Origin: an uncultured Clostridia bacterium | Lineage (GTDB): Bacteria > Bacillota > Clostridia > UBA1381 | Direction: 5' to 3' | Length of the DNA: 64,000 bases | NCBI GenBank assembly: GCA_934501535.1 | Contig: CAKSUM010000002.1 | Location: 124,001 to 188,000 of the forward strand | Part shown: positions 43,501 through 50,609 of the stretch, one piece after another | Position numbering within the stretch: the stretch's first letter is position 1 | Layout of the letters: every line of letters starts with the position of its first letter | Made by a program: the position numbers and the translations under genes | The notes under the pieces: model-generated | What the model saw: the letters and a program-made list of their open reading frames with translations, nothing else | Databases searched by the model: none | Told to the model about the DNA's origin: nothing

Positions 43501-45289
43501 CCTCGTAAGCGAAGATGAAAAATCATATTATGAACTTCGTTTCGGACGTTCAAACGATAATCAGGATACATCAAAAGCAGGCTCAACAATCACATTCGGT
43601 TCGCCGAGATTCATTAAGGTTGTAAACGGAACTGAAGCTGCATCTGCATTCTGTGATGCGGTATGGGGTTCAACAGGCTCGGATTACACATGGAATATTG
43701 ATTTTGACGGAAACAAGATTAACATTAACGTTGTATCGGGCACTAAGAGCTGGGATTACACATACACAGATACTGACATCGCATCTATGATGTCTGAAAG
43801 CAAGTACCCTGTTTCGTGGGTAGTAAAAGGCGACGGCGACTCTACATTTAAGGACGTAGCAATTTGGGGTACACCGGTTTATGACGCTGTTAAGGATAAC
43901 GGCGACGGTACCGCTACCGCAACTATTCAGGACGGTATTTATGACAGCAGCAATATAACAGAAGTTGTTGCATTCTATAACGCAGCAGGCAATATGATTA
44001 ACAGTAAGATTTTGACATCGGACGGCAAGACGCTTGTTCAAAAGACATTTGATATGGGTACGGCAGCTAGCGTAAAGGCATTTGTATTTGACGGTGCTCC
44101 GTCAGAGGGCAAGCTCCTCAACGCTGTAAGCTATACAGACGAGATTTCGGAGGAAAGCACAAATCCGATTAAGGTTGCTTGCGTAGGCGATAGCCTGACA
44201 GAGGGCAACGGTTCATCGAATAACAATAAGATGTCATATCCGGCACAGCTTCAGCGCATGCTCGGAAGAGGCTATCTTGTTCAGAACTTCGGTGTCGGCT
44301 CAAGAACAGTTTGCTCGGGCAGCTTGCAGTATACTCAGTACAACAACTATCGCTCAGAAAGATTGTTCAACACAACTACATCTGTTAAACAGGATGACGG
44401 TACATCAATAACCTACACATATCCTGCCGTCAACGTTTACGATGCAAGTAAGGATTTTGCTCCGGACATCGTTGTAATCCAGTTGGGTACAAATGACCGC
44501 GCAACCATTAACGATGCAGATAAACAGGCTGAATTTGCAGATGTTTACGGCAGCATGATTGATGAGTATAAGGCACTCGGAGCAGATGTTTACGTTGTTG
44601 TTCCGCCTATAGCGGACGGCTCGGTAAGCAGCGCAAACAATCAGAACATTGTAAATTACATCAAGCCTATCCTTGAAGGATTTGTTAAGACTAAGGGTGT
44701 TAAGATGGTTAACATGCAGTACGGCCCGACAACAGCAATGTTTAAAGACGGATTGCACTTCAATGACACAGGCTACAATGTAATGGCAAGAACAATTTAT
44801 GACGCTATTATGGATAAGATTGAATATTCATACAGCGGCAATACAATCAGCATTAAGCCGGCAGCGTCGGTTTACGGCGGCATTGCAGCAGCAGCGTATG
44901 ATAACAGCGGACTTTCAGGTCTTGTAATGTTGGATAATGGAGATAAGACAATTGTACAGCCGAATGTTGCAACTGAAATCAATACAGCTGACATTGTAAA
45001 CGACGCAAATACAATTAAGGTAATGGCTTGGGACGGCTTTGATACTATGAAACCTATCGCAAAAATCGGTGAAAAGACAGCGGAAGGCTTCAGCGTATCG
45101 GGCGACGTTACAACTGTTACGGGTAAAGCTGCACCGAACAGCAGCGTTGTAATCGCTGCATATGATGCAGACGGAAATCTGATTTATGTGAATAACGTAT
45201 TGTCGGATTACGATTCAGATTACAGCTTTAGCTTTGCAGGCAACAGCGCGAGCGTTTATGTAAACGGCACAGCTGTTTCGGCAAAATAA
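40598..45289 (+). CDS. Very large secreted multi-module SGNH hydrolase
   Basis: 1563 residues starting at GTG 40598 behind GGAGGG, with a signal peptide (residues 1-28, ending VHAEE). Four related beta modules lie at about 35-345, 350-605, 610-848 and 850-1095, each opening with a DDFSxY- or FRT-like strand and ending near VxIWYTP. The last contains VRFLVSEDEKSYYELRF, as in the protein at 2858. A small terminal-type module (about 1100-1185) follows, then an SGNH/GDSL esterase domain (about 1190-1410): GDSLTEGN with Ser1199, LGTNDR with Asn1299, and DGLHF with Asp1384 and His1387. Two more small modules close the chain. It likely deacylates a polysaccharide outside the cell. No anchor domain is visible. 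Confidence 0.82.
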   Translation: MKNRKFISALLSLSMLASAFSITAAVHAEETRNWQTWTDDFSTDAERVTYKTGELNENWTINESGFTDNFAEISNGMLKIHGAGASIEKVSPKSYIAQYISTENTISFDLAHYKNSDVVENWGLFGNSTVRFAESADKKSFYEIGKTGSGTAVENVAFPNAGADGVPFSVTVNGTALKYAVDVIKTNKADSTTETITPTADNCTFTNSDEATYTSSAKNYQYRAFFRKVENGTTVYFRWEDADGGLYNKTITPNDGVYTRYANTIVTNATSNPSNKMAHVSVTTTKTGAEWSYTPAGTSYAAWTGSYTDATPLARVGAGIEFLRSGHEYGAAMDNFTITYDADEIGTEPDFEDKFNTYESDKIVTDSYNFMNGQATLAEHPSGAKWVSSNVYKIMYNAVSATGKFDTTNKGVAIKAAGTNWTAGWFDMSAQDIKAVKKLQVVVSDPGNFHRLAGMTAFGSKSENNFLIFGTKIENNSFSGENPAQRGNIPFAAIQSGSASQSNLKILSQPEPTGTFVNNDTITYTIEVLDKKTIKWTAVGSSSGAVTGGIITSDETRTGDDVVYNSAISKMITGGTVYPVGAIHGGDAGLTVIKTVRVWYDGFDATGTPEYFDDFSGYTADNAATTATVIDTTAHTIAKVGGIEWKTSTVHNGLGQGVAHAYVDTDAQNLKVRGWGIHWMGAVNLDLGKTESLSRMKFTTVPQGRGGGAMLFKNSNESRYLVLGQQREQHSSTIANITANELCNPVVAYANKSNKDDARTITSLTKLAIGEGWSASNTSIEWNVVINADNSLSITARGNAGGYSEFEITDDVVKQMVADYAYPLGAFGADNVGISAIDNVSIWYTPYEEPIIDFDFRTLDAAQPVAAGTITYDYGNKQLLATDAATGAKWYTSEADCGWGDTKVYSADKDGNPSLSPLNGTAKANSSGLKLLSKYQLDVAANMDYKLKDVSKITAVTGGPGNQTGVRFLVSEDEKSYYELRFGRSNDNQDTSKAGSTITFGSPRFIKVVNGTEAASAFCDAVWGSTGSDYTWNIDFDGNKININVVSGTKSWDYTYTDTDIASMMSESKYPVSWVVKGDGDSTFKDVAIWGTPVYDAVKDNGDGTATATIQDGIYDSSNITEVVAFYNAAGNMINSKILTSDGKTLVQKTFDMGTAASVKAFVFDGAPSEGKLLNAVSYTDEISEESTNPIKVACVGDSLTEGNGSSNNNKMSYPAQLQRMLGRGYLVQNFGVGSRTVCSGSLQYTQYNNYRSERLFNTTTSVKQDDGTSITYTYPAVNVYDASKDFAPDIVVIQLGTNDRATINDADKQAEFADVYGSMIDEYKALGADVYVVVPPIADGSVSSANNQNIVNYIKPILEGFVKTKGVKMVNMQYGPTTAMFKDGLHFNDTGYNVMARTIYDAIMDKIEYSYSGNTISIKPAASVYGGIAAAAYDNSGLSGLVMLDNGDKTIVQPNVATEINTADIVNDANTIKVMAWDGFDTMKPIAKIGEKTAEGFSVSGDVTTVTGKAAPNSSVVIAAYDADGNLIYVNNVLSDYDSDYSFSFAGNSASVYVNGTAVSAK

Positions 45290-45330
45290 TGAAATAATTC
45301 CGGGCGGCAGCGACTGTCGCGGAGGAAGAA

Positions 45331-45366
45331 AAACAGGCATATCACCAACGTGATGTGCCTGTTTTT
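45331..45366. terminator. Terminator after the SGNH protein gene
   Basis: AAACAGGCATATCAC and GTGATGTGCCTGTTT pair around a short loop with one wobble, followed by T5. The A-run on the other side makes it usable in both directions. Confidence 0.85.
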
Positions 45367-45389
45367 GTATGTAATTTTGTATATAAAAT

Positions 45390-45414
45390 CCCCGGAGTTT
45401 TGGTAACTCCGGGG
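45390..45414 (-). terminator. Terminator of the sialidase-like gene
   Basis: CCCCGGAGTT (45390-45399) pairs with AACTCCGGGG (45405-45414); on the minus strand a short T-rich tract follows. It lies about 30 bases past the stop. Confidence 0.7.
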
Positions 45415-45446
45415 GGGTGTCGCGCATATAGGGGTAATTTTAACCG

Positions 45447-46562
45447 TTATTTTTCCGTATAGTCAATCCACCAATGGTATACGTTGGTTCTGTTTTGGTC
45501 ATATGCGTGGGAGGCTTGATATAAAAGTCTTTCGTGACCGTTTGTTCCGGTAACAACCAATGTATTTGAGTATGCTCCGATACCGTGCTCACGCATTTTT
45601 AAGTAATGACCCTCGTCCCACGAAACGGCATCGGGAGAGCAATATACAATTATGTTACCGTTTACATACTCTCCCTGCTGTACGTCATCTCCGAATGTTC
45701 CGCTTCTGCCGAACATAAAATATGTATTCTTGAATTTTACAAGCTGCATATTGCGTATTCTGTGCTTAAAATATGCCTGTTTAATTCCCGACCATGTTTT
45801 TCCGCCGTCATAGCTTATGGTATAATCGCAATAATATTCGTTGGGTTCTTCGCGATAAGAATAAACTATTAAACCGCCGTCATTAAGCCATTCCATTGTC
45901 CCGTACAGACGTCCCCATTTGACCGTTGAAAAAAGCGGCAGACATGACAGATCATTAAACGTTTTGCCGTTATCGTCACTTACAAAAATGTGATATTCCG
46001 TTACGGTTCGATAATATTTTGCTCCGTACTCTAATAAAACGTATATTCTTCCGTCTTTCACGCAGGCGTCATAAACTCTGCCGCGCTCATCTCCGATTTG
46101 GACGGCTTTATCCCATGTTTTTGCTTTATCATGACTGATTACGTATGTAGGGATTCCGTAAGGTTCCCATGCGCCGCCGTGACTGTCTATTAAGTCGCAA
46201 ATAAGATTGAATACAATGATGTCACCGTTAGGTGCGGTAACCGCTTTTTCGCACATTGCAAATATCCCGATATTCAAATCGTACAGAGCTTTTGAATAGG
46301 GAAAAAATTCTTTTTCACTCCATGTTTTTCCGCCGTCAAGACTTCTTTTAAATTCCATCCAGCCGTCGCCGCTGTGACCGTTATTCGGTTCGCCGTTGCA
46401 ATTTGCGTAAAAGCAAAGAATTTTGCCCGGCTCATATTCAACCATTGCATGTCCGAGATGTCCTCCGCGGCGGTCTTTTGAATGATCTGCAAATAATATA
46501 TCTGTGCTGGATTTATCATCTGCGGCAATGTTGAACTCAATTCCGTTATTTTGATATAACAT
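45447..46562 (-). CDS. Sialidase-like beta-propeller protein (Asp-box repeats)
   Basis: 371 residues from ATG 46562 behind GGAGGG. Four Asp-box (BNR) motifs are seen: SLDGGKTWS, SHDKAKTWD, SDDNGKTF and SYDGGKTWSG, typical of six-bladed propellers such as GH33-like exo-sialidases and related families. The opening strand DHSKDRRGGHLGHAM and the closing GTNGHERLLYQASH fit this fold. No signal peptide or membrane span, so probably cytoplasmic, which would suit cleavage of imported oligosaccharides. Asp boxes are structural and do not by themselves prove sialidase activity. Single gene. Confidence 0.78.
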   Translation of the reverse strand: MLYQNNGIEFNIAADDKSSTDILFADHSKDRRGGHLGHAMVEYEPGKILCFYANCNGEPNNGHSGDGWMEFKRSLDGGKTWSEKEFFPYSKALYDLNIGIFAMCEKAVTAPNGDIIVFNLICDLIDSHGGAWEPYGIPTYVISHDKAKTWDKAVQIGDERGRVYDACVKDGRIYVLLEYGAKYYRTVTEYHIFVSDDNGKTFNDLSCLPLFSTVKWGRLYGTMEWLNDGGLIVYSYREEPNEYYCDYTISYDGGKTWSGIKQAYFKHRIRNMQLVKFKNTYFMFGRSGTFGDDVQQGEYVNGNIIVYCSPDAVSWDEGHYLKMREHGIGAYSNTLVVTGTNGHERLLYQASHAYDQNRTNVYHWWIDYTEK

Positions 46563-46980
46563 ATTTAGCTCCCTCCTGTACTTCGTCATTTCTGTGTTTC
46601 AACAAGCAGCATTATCAGGGCTGAACGCTGACAAAATCCTGCGGCTGCTTAAATAAACGGATATTGATTGCGGTAAGATGAACAGCTGACAATCCCGGAA
46701 AATTGTTATATAATTTCGTAAATCCTAACCGTTTTATCAATTATTTTATGCATGATAGTAATTTTGCTGCATAAAATTTTGTCCGTTCATTAATGACGGA
46801 AATATATCAAAATTGACGATACATGCAAACGTATACTTGCATAAATGCATATTTTAAATTATACATTTTCCGGTATACGATAACTATATCGCGTTTTTCA
46901 TTATACCACATTTTAGAAAAACAGTCAACATAAAAACTTATTGACTTACGAAAAAGGTTAAAAAAGTACAATGCAAAATA
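46563..46980. other. AT-rich intergenic region, no gene found
   Basis: About 420 bases upstream of the sialidase-like gene. No reading frame with a ribosome site was found. Short palindromic pieces occur (for example TGCATAAATGCATA), but no promoter with good spacing could be assigned to the minus-strand gene. Confidence 0.5.
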
Positions 46981-47000
46981 GGGATAGGATGCCCTATCCC
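46981..47000 (-). terminator. Terminator after the nucleotidyltransferase/HEPN gene
   Basis: GGGATAGG and CCTATCCC form an 8-base stem with a 4-base loop; on the minus strand TATTTT follows. It lies about 18 bases past the stop. Confidence 0.65.
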
Positions 47001-47017
47001 CATTTATGAATTTTGTG

Positions 47018-47689
47018 TTATCGAATGTCAGAGAGCGTGTTTGAAAGCTTTGTAAAAAGAGCGATATGCTTACTTCTGATGCGTTCAAAGATTTTATCTG
47101 CCTCGTCCTCGTCATAGATATGTGAGGTTGCATTGCGGTCATTTAAAATCTGAATCCAGCCGTCCTCGTCATCTACAAGATTTGCGGCAAAGGCTGCTTT
47201 CATGACGGATTTGGGTGTATTGATTTCAGCAATACCCTCGTCAATTAAGTATTCTCTCACCGTTTTCCATGCAAGCTCGGCGGTAAATTCAAATCGCTGA
47301 ATCACGCCGTCACGAACCGATAAAAGAGCGGTTTTATCAAAGTCCGAAACAGCCTCTTTCAAGGCAGCAAGTGCATTTTTAAAGTTATTAAACTTTGTTT
47401 GAAATTTATCCATAAGAACAATTCCGTCCTTTCGTATGTTCTTTGTCAGCTCGTCATCGCCGTCAAGGCTTTCGAGAAACACCGCGTCAATTTTATAGAG
47501 CGTGTCAATATCCTCTAATTCATTCAGAATTTTATTTTTTGTATCGTCTGTCATGCCGGGCAGAATGAAAGCAATGTCATAATCGCTTTTTTGTGTGCTG
47601 TCACCACGGGCGCGTGAACCGAACAGAACAGCTTTTCCCGCGCCGTATTGGTTTGCAACAGCTATAATCTTTTTTAAAACCGCGTCCAT
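47018..47689 (-). CDS. Fused MNT nucleotidyltransferase and HEPN/HI0074-type protein
   Basis: 223 residues. The N-terminal half (1-93) is a minimal nucleotidyltransferase with GSRARGD at residues 24-30 and the metal pair Asp36/Asp38 (SDYDIAF). The C-terminal half (about 96-223) is an HI0074-like HEPN helical domain with FEFTAELAWKTVREYL and an RX4HXY motif at Arg185, His190 and Tyr192 (RNATSHIY). Such domains are usually two adjacent genes (MntA/HepT or HI0073/HI0074); in the type VII toxin-antitoxin MntA/HepT pair the MNT protein AMPylates the tyrosine of this motif. Here both are in one chain. Ribosome site AAAGGAGCGG. It follows the tRNA-Ser terminator. Confidence 0.88.
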   Translation of the reverse strand: MDAVLKKIIAVANQYGAGKAVLFGSRARGDSTQKSDYDIAFILPGMTDDTKNKILNELEDIDTLYKIDAVFLESLDGDDELTKNIRKDGIVLMDKFQTKFNNFKNALAALKEAVSDFDKTALLSVRDGVIQRFEFTAELAWKTVREYLIDEGIAEINTPKSVMKAAFAANLVDDEDGWIQILNDRNATSHIYDEDEADKIFERIRSKHIALFTKLSNTLSDIR

Positions 47690-47720
47690 GTATTCACCGC
47701 TCCTTTTGCTTTATAATAAA

Positions 47721-47753
47721 CAAAAATACACGGTGATATGCACCGTGTATTTG
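47721..47753 (-). terminator. Terminator after the tRNA-Ser genes
   Basis: CAAAAATACACGGTG and CACCGTGTATTTG form a 12-base stem with a small loop and a minus-strand T5 run. It lies 24 bases past the tRNA-Ser(GCT) 3' end. Confidence 0.82.
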
Positions 47754-47776
47754 ACATATGCAATTGTGCATATGGG

Positions 47777-47867
47777 TGGCGGAGAAGGAGGGATTTGAAC
47801 CCTCGCGCCGGTTTCCCGACCTACACCCTTAGCAGGGGCGCCTCTTCGGCCTCTTGAGTACTTCTCC
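47777..47867 (-). tRNA. tRNA-Ser (anticodon GCT)
   Basis: 91 bases on the minus strand, including an encoded CCA end. The acceptor stem GGAGAAG pairs with CTTCTCC, discriminator G. The anticodon loop is CTGCTAA (anticodon complement at 47831-47833), with a long variable arm (GGTCGGGAAACCGG) and T-loop TTCAAAT. The long variable arm and anticodon define tRNA-Ser reading AGC/AGU. It is probably co-transcribed with the next tRNA. Confidence 0.96.
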
Positions 47868-47942
47868 TTAGATAAAAACAGCATACAAACACCATTGCTT
47901 CCGACACAATTTTATCAGTATGCCATACTCATTATTAAAATG

Positions 47943-48030
47943 TGGAGGAGAGCGTGGGATTCGAACCCACGGACGCTTTCACGTCACCGGTTTTCAAGAC
48001 CGGCTCTTTCGACCGCTCAGACAGCTCTCC
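47943..48030 (-). tRNA. tRNA-Ser (anticodon TGA)
   Basis: 88 bases on the minus strand with encoded CCA. The acceptor GGAGAGC pairs with GCTCTCC, the anticodon loop is CTTGAAA (anticodon complement at 47994-47996), the variable arm is long (GACG/CGTC) and the T-loop is TTCGAAT. It reads UCN codons ending in A/G. The discriminator base reads U rather than the usual G of serine tRNAs. A perfect consensus promoter lies just upstream. Confidence 0.95.
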
Positions 48031-48050
48031 GTGTATCAACAACATTATTT

Positions 48051-48079
48051 ATTATACCAAAAAAAACATGCTTTGTCAA
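48051..48079 (-). promoter_or_regulatory. Consensus sigma-A promoter for the tRNA-Ser pair
   Basis: Minus strand TTGACA (complement of 48074-48079), 17-base spacer, TATAAT (complement of 48051-48056): a full consensus match, about 20 bases before the tRNA-Ser(TGA) 5' end. Confidence 0.9.
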
Positions 48080-48092
48080 TACTTTTTCTGAA

Positions 48093-49097
48093 TTATTTTT
48101 TACTTATACTTAAATATTTTTCATACTCTTTCTGCCAGTCATCATCACTGCGGACTTTGCCTTTAAAGTATTCCGCCGTATTTACAAAATATTCCGAGAA
48201 TTTCTCCGCACCCCACACATTAAGATGTGTTGCGTCAAAAAAATCATGCTTTAAATCAAGCCCTATCGCATCATAATGCAGATTATAGTCAGCGTATGTT
48301 ATTCCCTCACGCGCCGCAATCTCTTTCACCGCATTGTAATACCGCTTTTCCTCCGCGGTACTGTTTGACGGCGCTTTTACCAACATCAGCTCAACGTTGT
48401 TATTCCTGCAAAGTTCTATGATTTTATACAAATACTCAAGATTTTTTTCACTGATATCCGCCGCGTCCGTAACCGCCGATGTGTCGGTGCGTACGGCATT
48501 ATCACATGCCGAATCAAGCACATAATACCCCTTGGAGTAATCGCTCATTTCCGACCGTCTGTAGGCAAAATCTCCCTCATTCAAATCGTTCCAGCGCGAA
48601 TGGTACTTCACAAACCGGCACAAAAGTCCAAATCTTTTTCCTTTCGGCGCCGACACGCGTGCAAGCTCAATCTTATTCCGCGACAGCGGCATATTATCGC
48701 AAAAAGTATAATTTACACCGTCATCATAATATTCCTCATTTTTTGAAAACATAAGTATATCCATAACGGCAACGTCGGGCTTTTGTCTTTTGAAAGCGTC
48801 AGCCATATAGTGGTATGTCGCCCAGACCGGCTGCTGCTGAGTAGCAAAAACATAGGACTTTACGCCTGTCTTTTCCCATATCACCAGCGGATTGAAGCTG
48901 CAGTAGGTATTGGACGAGCCAAAGTAAATCACGTCATATTCTTCCTCGGGACTGTTATAAAATCCGTCAATTTTTGCGGTGACATTCCACCAGCCCGTAA
49001 GTTCCTTGCGGCACAAAACCCGGTCGCTCAGCAAAAAGAGCACGGCAAAAATAAGCAGAAATACCGTGACGCCGATAAATCTTCTTATGTTTTTCAT
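48093..49097 (-). CDS. SGNH-like membrane-anchored acyltransferase partner (AlgJ/DltD-like)
   Basis: 334 residues with an N-terminal membrane span (about 5-27) and the rest outside the membrane. YFGSSNTYCSF near residue 57 supplies the Ser block and FDATHLNVWGAEKFSEYF near 285 the Asp-His block of SGNH enzymes. Proteins of this type work beside an MBOAT acyltransferase to O-acetylate exported glycans, as in alginate, peptidoglycan or teichoic-acid systems. It is encoded 18 bases after the MBOAT gene, supporting this pairing. The acceptor polymer is unknown. Ribosome site AAGGGGG. Confidence 0.82.
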   Translation of the reverse strand: MKNIRRFIGVTVFLLIFAVLFLLSDRVLCRKELTGWWNVTAKIDGFYNSPEEEYDVIYFGSSNTYCSFNPLVIWEKTGVKSYVFATQQQPVWATYHYMADAFKRQKPDVAVMDILMFSKNEEYYDDGVNYTFCDNMPLSRNKIELARVSAPKGKRFGLLCRFVKYHSRWNDLNEGDFAYRRSEMSDYSKGYYVLDSACDNAVRTDTSAVTDAADISEKNLEYLYKIIELCRNNNVELMLVKAPSNSTAEEKRYYNAVKEIAAREGITYADYNLHYDAIGLDLKHDFFDATHLNVWGAEKFSEYFVNTAEYFKGKVRSDDDWQKEYEKYLSISKK

Positions 49098-49115
49098 ATT
49101 CGTGCCCCCTTCTTT

Positions 49116-50585
49116 TTAAAACTGAAAATATATAAACTGCGCCGCCGAAAACTGCGGTCCGTAAATGCCGAAAATCAAGACGGAAAACAACAGTCCGAAA
49201 TATATCGGCCATCTCGCAAAAACATGCATGCCCTCTATATATTCCGTTATTTCGCCGCGGCTTTTTGCAAGACTCACGCAAAACAAAACCGCCGCTGACG
49301 CAAAAAGTACGGCTATATTCGCTATATCAAGCCCCATTGCACTGAGTCCGCCGTGATATATCGACCACGGCGCAAAATTTGTGAATATGGATTTGATAAC
49401 GGCGACGGACTGCGTCAGATTTGCGCTGCGGAAGAATATCCACGCGAACGTGACCAGCGCCGATGTTATAATCCGCTGAAACCACCTGTACTGCGGCGTA
49501 TCTCTGTTGATGTCAAGCACTGCGCAGACGAACCTCCGGAAATTCGCGGTAAGTCCTCCGACAACCTGATACATACCGTGCACCGCGCCCCATATTACGA
49601 AATTCCAGCTTGCGCCGTGCCAAAGACCGCTCACCAGGAATACAATCATCAAATTCATGTATTTGCGCACGCTTCCCTTGCGGTTGCCGCCGAGCGGAAT
49701 ATACAGATAATCTTTAAACCAGGTTGAAAGCGATATATGCCAGTTACGCCAAAACTCCGCAATAGAGCACGAAAAATACGGCTGATGAAAATTATCCATA
49801 AGCTCAAAGCCCATAACCCGAGCCGCGCCCTTTGCTATGGTAGAATACGATTCAAAGTCGCAGTAAATCTGCACCGCAAAGCAGACAGTTGCCGCCGCAA
49901 GCTGTATGCCGGTGAAACTTGACATATCATTATAGACGGTGTTTACCACAATTGCTGCGCGGTCGGCAATGACAAGCTTAAGGAAAAATCCCCAAAGCAT
50001 TACCAAAAGACCGCATCTTGCGCGGTTATAGTCAAAGTGATGCTCCGCATTGACCTGTGAAAGCAAATTCTTTGAACGCTCAATAGGTCCTGCCACAAGC
50101 TGCGGAAAAAATGACACAAACAGCGCATATTTGAGCGGATTTTTTTCCGGCTCGACATCGCCGCGGTACACGTCAACGGTGTAGGAGAGTGCCTGGAATG
50201 TGTAGAACGATATTCCGACAGGCAGTATTACGTCAAATCTCGGCTTAAGCGCGTCCAGGTGCATGAGTGCACGCAGCGCGTTGATGTTGTCCATTGTAAA
50301 ATAGAAATATTTAAAATAAAACAGTATCGCAAGATTAATCGTAAAGCTTGCCGCAACCGTCAGCTTGCGCGCAAGAGGAGTTTTTCCCTTATCTATGAAA
50401 ATTCCGCTGAGCCATGTGATTACCGTCGATATTGCAATCAAAATCGCATATTCGGGGTTCCAGCACATATAGAAATAGTAGCTGGCGGCAAGCAGCCACA
50501 GATACTTCACGCGCTGCGGTATCAGAAAGTATACCAGCGTGACAACCGGAAAAAATATTAAAAATTTAAGCGAGTTAAAAAGCAA
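49116..50585 (-). CDS. MBOAT O-acyltransferase (AlgI/DltB family)
   Basis: 489 residues with about ten membrane spans. MBOAT signatures: FVSFFPQLVAGPIERSKNLL, EFWRNWHISLSTWFKDYLYIPLGGNRKG, and SGLWHGASWNFVIWG with the conserved His. It begins with MLFNSLKFLIFFPVV, as AlgI-type proteins do. The start is a TTG at 50585 behind GGGAGG. It should move acetyl groups across the membrane for the SGNH partner encoded next. It follows mnmG by 24 bases, in an operon with an unrelated tRNA-modification gene. Confidence 0.94.
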   Translation of the reverse strand: MLFNSLKFLIFFPVVTLVYFLIPQRVKYLWLLAASYYFYMCWNPEYAILIAISTVITWLSGIFIDKGKTPLARKLTVAASFTINLAILFYFKYFYFTMDNINALRALMHLDALKPRFDVILPVGISFYTFQALSYTVDVYRGDVEPEKNPLKYALFVSFFPQLVAGPIERSKNLLSQVNAEHHFDYNRARCGLLVMLWGFFLKLVIADRAAIVVNTVYNDMSSFTGIQLAAATVCFAVQIYCDFESYSTIAKGAARVMGFELMDNFHQPYFSCSIAEFWRNWHISLSTWFKDYLYIPLGGNRKGSVRKYMNLMIVFLVSGLWHGASWNFVIWGAVHGMYQVVGGLTANFRRFVCAVLDINRDTPQYRWFQRIITSALVTFAWIFFRSANLTQSVAVIKSIFTNFAPWSIYHGGLSAMGLDIANIAVLFASAAVLFCVSLAKSRGEITEYIEGMHVFARWPIYFGLLFSVLIFGIYGPQFSAAQFIYFQF

Positions 50586-50609
50586 CGCTGTATACCTCCC
50601 TTTGTGTGT

